A DNA stretch of 64,000 nt from Epithemia pelagica (lineage: Eukaryota; Bacillariophyta; Bacillariophyceae; Surirellales; Surirellaceae): positions 1,364,001 through 1,428,000 of the forward strand of contig OX337230.1 in assembly GCA_946965045.2 (NCBI GenBank). The letters are read 5' to 3'. The position numbers and the translations under genes were made by a program. Under the pieces are notes generated by a model. It was not told where the DNA came from. It saw nothing but the letters and a program-made list of their open reading frames with translations, and did not search any database. Below are positions 1 to 8,300 of the stretch, piece by piece (the stretch's first letter is position 1; each line of letters begins with the position of its first letter).

Positions 1-140
1 TTGCTCTTATTGTTGTTGGATTGCTCATCCCTCTGACTACGGACTATGGAGATGGTGTGTGTAATCCACTGTTGACACAAGGTCGTTGCTGATTGAGATG
101 CGTCATGGTCACAAAACATACAAGAGATTTGAGACAGAAA

Positions 141-1110
141 CTAATTTAAACCGCAGACATCCAAGTTTGTCATTGTCTTGGATTTGACCTTTTGTCGTCG
201 TTCCAGGAACTTTTGGAAACCTTCAAATTCATTGAGCTGCGTATTGGTCATTGCGTTCCCATGAAGATTCAAATCGATCAATGGTGTTTCGGTAAAGAGT
301 ACTTCTGGGATGGGTTGAGGATTCTTTGGAGTAAACACTGTGCTCTTGACTGTAATGGCGTTGTTCTTTAGGGACAGCACTTTGAGCTTTTTCATGTCGC
401 CCATGGTTTCAGGAAGAACCGATATCTTATTCCGGTCCAGCCGCAGTTCTTGAAGGCCAAGAAGCGCCGAAATTGATGGAGGAAGTGTCCAGATTTCGTT
501 ATCCGATAAATCGAGCATTTCCAATTTCACCAAGGTTGGTGCAATCACATGTTGAGGTACAACGACCAAGTGATTATGGGCCAGAGTTAATTGTTTCAGT
601 GAGACTGGTAATGGTGGCACGGAATACGTCAGTGACACGTCTGCTCGGTCCGGAGTCTTTGGTGGTGGTGCCGCCGCTGCTTTGCCCTTTACTCCCTTCC
701 CTGGTGTTGCAACATTTCCAAGCATATTGTTGGCGCATGATAAACTTTGTAATTTGACGAGTTTCGAAATCTCCGATAAGGAACCAGCAAACAGTGCATT
801 TTTGTCCAAATTTAGAGATTTTAATTCTGTGAGAACAGATAAACGACCCAGTGATCTAATTTGGTTGCTGCTGAGATCAAGGGTTCGAATTTTCCTCAGT
901 TCTTCAAAAGTAAAAAGGTCATTTGGGATTGAGTCCAGTCCATGTTCGCTCAAAGAAAGAACACCAAGCTTCTTGGCATTTTCCAATTTCTGTATCAAGT
1001 GTGAGTCGGATGAGCAGCACTCTTTGTCTCTATGTCAACTTAGTGCGAGGTATACTCACCTGAGCTGTTACTTTCTTGCCGGTGTGGTTTTTTGGTTGAG
1101 TGTTTCCCAT
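141..1110 (-). CDS. LRRC57-like leucine-rich repeat protein, two exons
   Basis: Two exons: 1110-1060 (17 codons) and 989-141, with a 70-bp GTGAGT...ACAG intron. The spliced product is 299 aa. Exon 1 gives an N-terminus starting MGNTQPKNHTG, and Gly2 followed by a small polar context is an N-myristoylation-type start. The middle carries about eight leucine-rich repeats of the LxxLxLxxNxL type. The C-terminus (NEFEGFQKFLERRQKVKSK) resembles the terminal helix of animal LRRC57, which also starts MGN. A proline/alanine insert near residues 115-135 interrupts the repeats. The family is a small cytosolic or membrane-associated scaffold of unclear biochemical role. Without the mini-exon the frame has only a TTG at its start, which supports the two-exon model. 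Family assignment is good; function is unknown. Confidence 0.82.
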
Positions 1111-1785
1111 GTTGAAATCTTCTTAGATACCCTGTTGATCTCTGATTGCACGAGCGCCATTGTGCAGGAAAACTGCGCAGTCGCGTTAAAACCGATTGTG
1201 GGACTAAAACGATTCACGACTCGATGGAATCAATGTCTATGTCGCCTCATGAGAGCTAGCATGATCAAAACGACTTCGCATCGAGAATCTCTCAAAGTTC
1301 CCGAAGATAATCATTTAGTGCTGCCAATCTTGCCGTCAAAGGGCTGAGGAAGATGGTCTCGATCATGGCGTGCAAGAGGGATGATGGATGCAGCGCGATC
1401 TAAGCTTCGGGAAGAAACAGATGAATTTCCGCGGGAATCTTTCAATTTCAGGCACTACTTTGCCATGGGCAGAAGACAAACAGTGTTGGTCCACGATGTA
1501 TCTAGTAAACGAACCTGCAGATGTCAGGACATCGATCGACAAATTCAGGCAGAATATTGAGACTGCTCGAGGAACCAACAAGCTCCGCCGGAGTGAACCA
1601 TGAGCATTGAATGGTCGTGTTGACGACTATGGTATCGACTCCGCATTCATTGGCCTGGAAGATCATGCATCATGTCTCTACGCCACCTAGAGCACAATAC
1701 CAGGCAGTTTAGCCTATGTATTGCTTTTGTAGCACATGAAGAGGGTGGTTTGCCTCGTCTCAGAAACCAATGACCAACCTTCCCA
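1111..1785. other. Intergenic, 5' side of LRR gene and 3' side of NSF-like gene
   Basis: No convincing gene. It should hold the promoter of the minus-strand LRR gene and the 3' UTR of the minus-strand ATPase gene. Short open frames on both strands show no recognisable domain or splice structure. Confidence 0.5.
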
Positions 1786-3405
1786 CTATAGGACGACTTC
1801 ACAAAGTCTTTCGGATGCAGCTTGGTCACTAGCGAGATCGTCCAAAATGGTTGCCAATACATTAAAAGGATCGCCTTGTTCTGTCCCAGTAGTAGACAAG
1901 GCTCGTTCGGCAAGACGAAGCGCGGTCTTACATCCAACCTTTTCTAGTCGTTGGATCAGTAGCTCTGCCATCTTCTGGAAATCCAGTGAGGGAAATGTTT
2001 CCGCAAAGCTGTCATTTAAGAGCTTGGCAACATCACTGGTGTCGTGTAATTGAGGAACAACTGCAGTGAAATTGAGAGGTGGTTAGTTTGTTCCAAGTGC
2101 TCTAGATCGTGGCAAAACTCATTCTGATGTCTTACCAATCGTTTCGTCAAAAAGTTCGTGCAGCTGATTGCAAGCAGCATCGGAGCGCGATGTGGTCGCC
2201 AAAATATGGAGCGACTTTCCACCAGTAGCCCGCTTTTTTGTTTCGAAAGAATTATTACCTGATTTCTGGGTTGACGATGATGCGACCGCCGTTGTTCCTG
2301 GTGGTGACCGAAGTAACGCTCGAAGTGTCGCTAACATGACACTAGAATACCCGCTTGGACCCGATCCCGCGCAAAGTTGATCAACGTCATCTAGGACAAG
2401 AAGGGAATGTGGCATTTCTCGTGCTTCGGCAAACTTTTCCACCAATGCCGCTGCTCTTGTTTCCTCGCCACTGCCGCCATCCGAAAGCAGATCCAAGGAT
2501 GTCACAAACCGGACATAATCAGCAGTTCCTTTGACAGAGACCTCTGAAGCAGCCCATGCCGCCAAGGCAGTTACACCGGCACCTCCATTACCCCCGGCGC
2601 CAACAAGTAGAAGTGACTCAAGTCGGGGAGATTGTGATGCTACGACTGGAGCTGTGAAGCGTTCTAGGTCTCGTACAATTCGTTGCATACCAGACGAGCA
2701 ACGGCTTATTCCCAGAGGAAAACGGGCCTTGAGTACTTCATCGTGGATTCGACCAAAGGCAGGTTGTACCTCACCAAGCGCTTGTTCCAGATCTTTCACA
2801 TCGACAACTCCGTTGTCTGCAGCGTCATCATCCGAGTCATTCTCCAATGATCGACCCAGCGCAAAGCTTGCAGCACTCCGAATCAGTCCTGCCAGTTCAG
2901 CTCCTGAAAAATGTTCCGTTCTAGCTGGTACTCCATCTTCCTCCAAGTTTTCAATCATGTCGACTGCTGTCTGGGACAATCCGCCAGCGTCGCGCATTCT
3001 CCTGGTGTGGATACGAAGAATATCTCGTCGACCCTCCAGATCAGGAAGTTCAATACGCAACTGTACTTCCAAACGACCGGGACGCAACAAGGCGGGGTCC
3101 AAAAGCTCGGGTCGATTCGTCAGACCAACGACCAACACATTGCTGGCTTGTTTGACACCGTCCATTTTGGCAAGTAATTGATTGACAACCGAGTCACGAA
3201 CACCTGTTGTGTCCGATGTCATGGTCCCTCTCTTTCGCGCAATGGCGTCCATTTCATCCAATATGATGATATGCAAGGCGGAATCATCTCCGGCAGCTCG
3301 GTATTCCGCTTCCGCGGGAGCAAAGAGCTCGCGCACCTTTTTCTCTGCTTCGCCAATGTACTTGTCGAGAATTTCGGGACCATTGACAATCTGGGGCTCT
3401 CGTGC
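1786..3405 (-). pseudogene. NSF-like AAA+ ATPase, 3' half (split by retrotransposon)
   Basis: This is the C-terminal part of a two-AAA-domain ATPase whose 5' half lies at 11790-12937. Coding is 3400-2136 plus a last exon 2060-1786, with a 75-bp GTAAGA...CTGCAG intron. It begins inside the D1 domain (the AREPQIVNGPEIL stretch). It then shows the D1 Walker B IIILDEMDAIARKRG and the second-region-of-homology DPALLRPGRLE with arginine fingers. D2 follows with LLVLDDVDQLC. The D2 P-loop reads GAGGNGGAGVT and lacks the usual GK(T/S). The C-terminal helices resemble NSF D2. NSF disassembles SNARE complexes with SNAP; D2 there mainly hexamerises. The two halves together would be 895 aa. As it stands the gene cannot be translated across 8.4 kb of inserted DNA. 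The name NSF-like is solid for D1/D2 order and motifs, less so for cellular role. Confidence 0.85.
3401..3405. repeat. Target site duplication CGTGC, left of copia element 1
   Basis: CGTGC immediately precedes the TGTTAG start of the 5' LTR and is repeated at 11790-11794 immediately after the 3' LTR. A 5-bp duplication is typical of Ty1/copia integrase. Confidence 0.95.
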
Positions 3406-4188
3406 TGTTAGAATTCTCACCGTCTATGGTGGTTAGATTCTACATCTCATCGATTCCCCATGTCACATAGCCTCGTGCTATCGCATCATGCCCTCTAGCT
3501 TCGAGCTATGTTTCCTAGCTTCGCGCTATATCGACCTATATTTCTTCGCAAATCATGAAAAGTGAGAATAGATTGACGAACTCACTCTCAAGACTAAACT
3601 GGGTCGTGCGGTATTACAACGGACATAAATTTGGCCGTTGCTCGGACATTATACTAACGCCCTAAGCGTACGCGCCCGAAATCATCGAGCGCGCCCAAGC
3701 GACATCCGAGCGCTATCGGCATCTATCCGATCCAACGGTCTAAGTATCCCAAGCACGACACACGATCACGCGAGACCATATTTCCATTCCCACAATCTCC
3801 AAATTGTCAACAAGCTGCGCGCCATGAAAACAACTATGCCAACCCAAAGCAAGAACTGTTGACCCTGTATATGTTATCCGCCCACATATACATGTCATAT
3901 ACATCACATGAATCAACTCCAACTATTCCAAACCTGTTGCCGCCAAGAACCTATGACACATGACCCTTGGCAGGACCGAACATTTCACGTAGACCTATCG
4001 TAGTAATCAACACACAATCTAACAATATCACCATTTATCACATCCTCTTTTGTGTCCCGACTATCCTTCTGATAGACTTCGACTTGCTTGCTTCTCTGAC
4101 CCTGAGAAGCTTGTATCGGTTGGTGACCTACCTGATTGTCTGCTCTACCGAGCATCAATGTCCCTACGATTCAGAAAGAATTGTAACA
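3406..4188 (+). repeat. 5' LTR of copia element 1
   Basis: Starts TGTTAGAATTC and ends GAATTGTAACA, with a 5-bp TGTTA/TAACA terminal inversion. It matches 11007-11789 over its whole 783 bp by eye. It should contain the element's promoter and polyadenylation signals; short open frames within it recur in every LTR copy and are not genes. Confidence 0.95.
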
Positions 4189-4224
4189 GATTAACAGTCT
4201 CAAAGCTTATTTCCTTGTGGTTTC

Positions 4225-5004
4225 ATGGATACTAACGAGATTATCACTCCTGTACGACAGATCTATCGAGCCAACCTGCATCCCGGGCAGCCCGATACCC
4301 TGGTGCAGCAGGAACTGGTGCCGACGCCGAAGGCAGCCAACACATCGGTCAACATCTCCGTCGACAGTTCCAACAGCAACCCATTCGAGACTCCAACCCA
4401 GCCTCACGCTCCGATCCCTGCGCCGTTGCTTCGGCCCCCGAGTCCGCCTCGTCGGCTCGTCCCTTCTCGATCCCGTCGTACCACCCGGTTGATTGCTGAT
4501 CATATCAAGTACTTCCGCCAACCAACTTGTTCGACCTTCGATCCCGAGATCATCCGTGGGGAGACCCAGATCGAACGCCAGTTCCAATCGGTGACCCACA
4601 TCGTCGACCAAGAAGACATTGACCGTCTGAACGACCAACTTCACCGCTCTCCGAGGCGTCGCCTCATCTTTGCCGCCCTCTCGGGCAACCCCATCCGTAC
4701 TGTCCACCTCCGCTTCCTAACCTTCGAGCGCCCAACTGGATACTACAATACCATCTACGTCGTGAACGCGACGACTTGCCCTCTGCCTCCTAACGTTGTA
4801 CGCCTAGATAACTACGTTGCCTACATCCACGAGGTCCATACCATCGAGGACCATCGTGCAACTATCTACCCTTTGCGTACCGAGGTCGAGAACCACCTGG
4901 CTGAAGGTGATACCCCTTCTTCTGTTGCTTGTGCTGCCCCATCTGAGCCTGGAAGCGACTCTGATCATTCGGAAGAGGGTGAGGATTCAGAGACCGAAGC
5001 TTAA
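4225..5004 (+). CDS. Accessory ORF upstream of Gag-Pol in copia element 1 (unknown protein)
   Basis: A 259-codon frame starting 37 bp after the 5' LTR and ending 320 bp before gag. Residues about 55-90 are Pro/Arg/Ser-rich. A folded-looking middle (about 100-225) contains HIVDQEDIDRLNDQL and a beta-rich VRLDNYVAYIHEVHTIEDH stretch. The C-terminal 30 residues are very acidic and end DSETEA. No protease, RNA-binding or membrane motif is recognisable. The second family copy (58295-59074) has the same length with no indel and about 14 amino-acid changes, even though its Gag-Pol is broken. It is the first ORF after the LTR and so should be translated from genomic-length RNA; Gag-Pol would then need reinitiation or a spliced or second RNA. 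I do not recognise the family. Confidence 0.75.
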   Translation: MDTNEIITPVRQIYRANLHPGQPDTLVQQELVPTPKAANTSVNISVDSSNSNPFETPTQPHAPIPAPLLRPPSPPRRLVPSRSRRTTRLIADHIKYFRQPTCSTFDPEIIRGETQIERQFQSVTHIVDQEDIDRLNDQLHRSPRRRLIFAALSGNPIRTVHLRFLTFERPTGYYNTIYVVNATTCPLPPNVVRLDNYVAYIHEVHTIEDHRATIYPLRTEVENHLAEGDTPSSVACAAPSEPGSDSDHSEEGEDSETEA

Positions 5005-5324
5005 TTACTCATAGTTAACTCCCGTCCTCTCAAAACCTTTCCAAGACTTAAACTCAACGCACATCCGGGTACCCTTGGTCGCACAACACGCCACACATTC
5101 CCGTCAAATCGCGAAAATTCGGCGAAAATTTGTTGAAACTCGGCGAAAATTTGTCGAAATCAACGGAAATTTCCAGGAGTCGCACATCACAACACACATC
5201 CGGGTATTACATACGTGGTACATACGTGGCACACGTGGTACATCCGGGTTCACATCACATCACACATTAAATAAACCACATCACACCGCACATTAAATAA
5301 ACATCGAACCAACCAAATAACACC
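5005..5324 (+). other. Spacer between accessory ORF and gag in element 1
   Basis: Non-coding. It carries two imperfect local repeats: an AATTCGGCGAAAATTTGT-type unit around 5115-5165, and CATCCGGGTA / TACGTGGTACA units around 5190-5300, ending in two ATTAAATAAAC copies just before the Gag-Pol start. It is conserved in copy 2. It may serve as an internal promoter or a translation-initiation region for Gag-Pol; this is inference. Confidence 0.5.
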
Positions 5325-8300
5325 ATGGATCCTCAATCACCCAAGACACCTACGACTCCTAAGGGAGAAGATAACCAAGACAATGTCTCGGACACAGACC
5401 TATTCGACCACATCATATTTACTGTCTGCCAATTCTTTACCAAAGAAAGGGCTGACTACTTAATGAAGTGGATGAAATACCATGGTTTTGAGAACATTAC
5501 CCATGTTATCTCGTATATGCAAACTAATACTGAGGAATCCATGAAGGAACTGACACAATACAAGGTCAACAAACAGACACATGATCTACAAGGCCCCACA
5601 AGACAGCAGATCAAGCTCTTGGCTTATTGGGCCACATACAAGACCAATGAAATTCAAGACGAGCTATCCAATAGCGACTGGATGAACCTAACGAGGAAAG
5701 AGTTCAACACTTGGAGGATCAACACAGATTTCTCTAAGGGACCACCTAGTCAAGTCCCAGTCTCGCCAATGAAGTCACCGTCATCTGTGAAATCTGTCAG
5801 CACAGTTACTGCCGCATCCCAATCTCAACAAGACCTTACAGCATTCAGAAAGGGAACTAAGCGCGACGCAACTGCATACGAGGTATTCAAGGATGAACGA
5901 TACTACGATTCATTCTGGCGTGTATTCAAGACTACAGCTAAGGCTCAAGGCCTATCCAACGTCCTGAATTTCAAATACACACCACCCCATGATGATGAGT
6001 ATGCCGAAGAACTTTTTCAAGAGCAACAAGTATTTCTTTACTCCGTTCTTGTCCGTATCATTCAGACTGACCAAGGTCGAGCCTATGTACGTGAACATGA
6101 ACATGATGAAGATGCGCGTGCCGTATTGCAGAAGTTACACTCTTTGCATACCGAATCCGACCTAGCAAAGCGAGAAGTCCTCCGCTTAACCAACTACATT
6201 TCCAATCTACGTCTTGACGACACATGGCGCGGAACAACACGTCAATTTCTTCTACACTTTCAAGAGCAGCTACGTTTGCTAGACAATTTAGTGACATTGT
6301 CTGATCGCATCCCTGATCATACCAGGATGACCTTCCTCATGCAAGCTGTAGAAAAGGTACCTGATCTCCGCCGAGTCAAGATCTTGGATAATGTGGTGAA
6401 CACCAAATCCGGTGCAAAATCCCTTTGCTATCAATCATACTTCCGTCTCCTTCTAGACGCAGCTTATGACCATGATCAAGCAACCCAGTCATCTGTTCAT
6501 AGTCGCCGTCGACATGTCAAACAACATGAATCACTATATGGCCAAGATACAGATGCTGACATAACCTCACAAGATGATATGGAGTATCATGTCCACAACA
6601 CCAAAGCGGCATCTGAATCTCCATCCTCTTCGTCCAAGGTTAGTCTACCGCGTGACCTATGGTTCAAACTTTCTGAAGAAGATCGCAAGTTGATCATTGA
6701 GTATAACAAGATGATTCAAGCACCTTCATCAACAACACCGAGGACAGTGCAAACACATGCCCTCGACATTGATCCGGAACCTGATCCTGACCCCAACCAA
6801 GTTGCATCTGATGACGACTCACCTGGCGTAGTCCCTGAGCATTCAGATGATTCAGATCCGGTTACACAATTTATCAACCAAGCCATGACGACTGATATCA
6901 ATCACCCGGCAACTGACCTGACTAGTGTTCTTTCTAACGCCAAGTCCAAGACAAGCAAGAAGGTTACTTTCAAAGCCAACATGCATAAACAAGCAGGACA
7001 TGTCCCACGCTATCTGTTTTCCAGGAAATCTACTTTACCAGGGAATCAATTGATTGACCGTGGTGCTAATGGAGGACTTGCTGGTTCTGACATGCGCATC
7101 CTTTCTAAGACTGGCCGTCATATCACTATTGTGGGTATTGATAACCATGAACTTACTGGGCTTCCTGTCGTCACATGTGCCGCAAAGTTTGAGACCAATG
7201 ATGGACCTATTGTCGGCATCTTCAATGAATATGCTTATTATGGGAAGGGCTTATCTATCCATGCTCCTGGTCAATTCGAGCATTTCGGACTTGCTGTTGA
7301 TGAACGATCTGTTAAAGTTGATGGTAAACAACGCATCACTACACTTGATGGTCGTGCCATACCCCTTCACATCAAGGATGGGTTAGCCTACATCCACTCC
7401 TTGGGTATCCCCAGCGACGATGACATGGATACCTTACCTCAGATCATCTTCACGTCACCCGACACATGGGATCCTGGTGTTCTGGACCATTCGTATTCTC
7501 CCACACCCTCTGACAATGATCCTGATTGGAAACACGTCAAGACTGATGGTAGTATGTCGAACCATCCATATGACAACTATGGGGAGTACACTGATCGTGT
7601 TGTTTGTAACCTCAATCTCCTTTTGGATCTCCCATATGATCATGGACCTGACGACGCACCCTTCCTTTCTATCTATGCTGACGCAGAAGGTAATGATCCT
7701 ACACTTCATGCCTCTGTCCACCGTCGTTACCAGGAAGCGTATGACTGGAAGAAGTTCCGTCCATTCTTTGGTTGGCAATCTGAAGATGTTATTGCCGATA
7801 CGTTCAAGCACACTACACGTAATGGTAGCATTACTTTTGACCACGACACCCTCAAGAAACATTTCAAGGCTCGCAATCCGGTCCTTAATATACCTCGACG
7901 TCATGAACCCGTTGCTACTGACTCGGTTTTCTCCGACACCCCTGCTGTTGACCATGGCGGTAAAGTCGCACAAATTTTTGTTGGTCGAGATACTCTGGTT
8001 ACTGATATCTATGGGATCAAGTCGACCAAACAGTTTGTCAATACTCTCCAGGATAACATCCGGTTTCGTGGTGCCATGGAGACCCTTATCAGTGATGGTG
8101 GTTCATCTCTCATCTCTCAAAAGGTCAAAGACATTCTTCGCACTTTGCTTATTGGGGAGTATCGATCTGAACCTTATCATCAACACCAGAATAAGGCTGA
8201 AAACCGTTATCAGACCGTTAAACGTATGACCAACGCTCTCATGAATGCCACTGGTTGCCCTGCCAACACCTGGCTTCTTTGCCTTGAGTATGTCTGTGAC

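Noticed and set aside
682-1347. 221-codon plus-strand frame overlapping the LRR gene and its promoter
   Set aside because: The antisense LRR gene has clear repeats and splice sites; this frame has none.
1388-1603. 71-codon plus-strand frame between the LRR and NSF-like genes
   Set aside because: No domain, no splice signals, and an equally long antisense frame exists at the same place.
3638-3862. 74-codon frame recurring in all four LTRs of the element 1/2 family
   Set aside because: It lies wholly in LTR sequence, lacks any domain and is best explained by LTR copy number; antisense frames recur equally.
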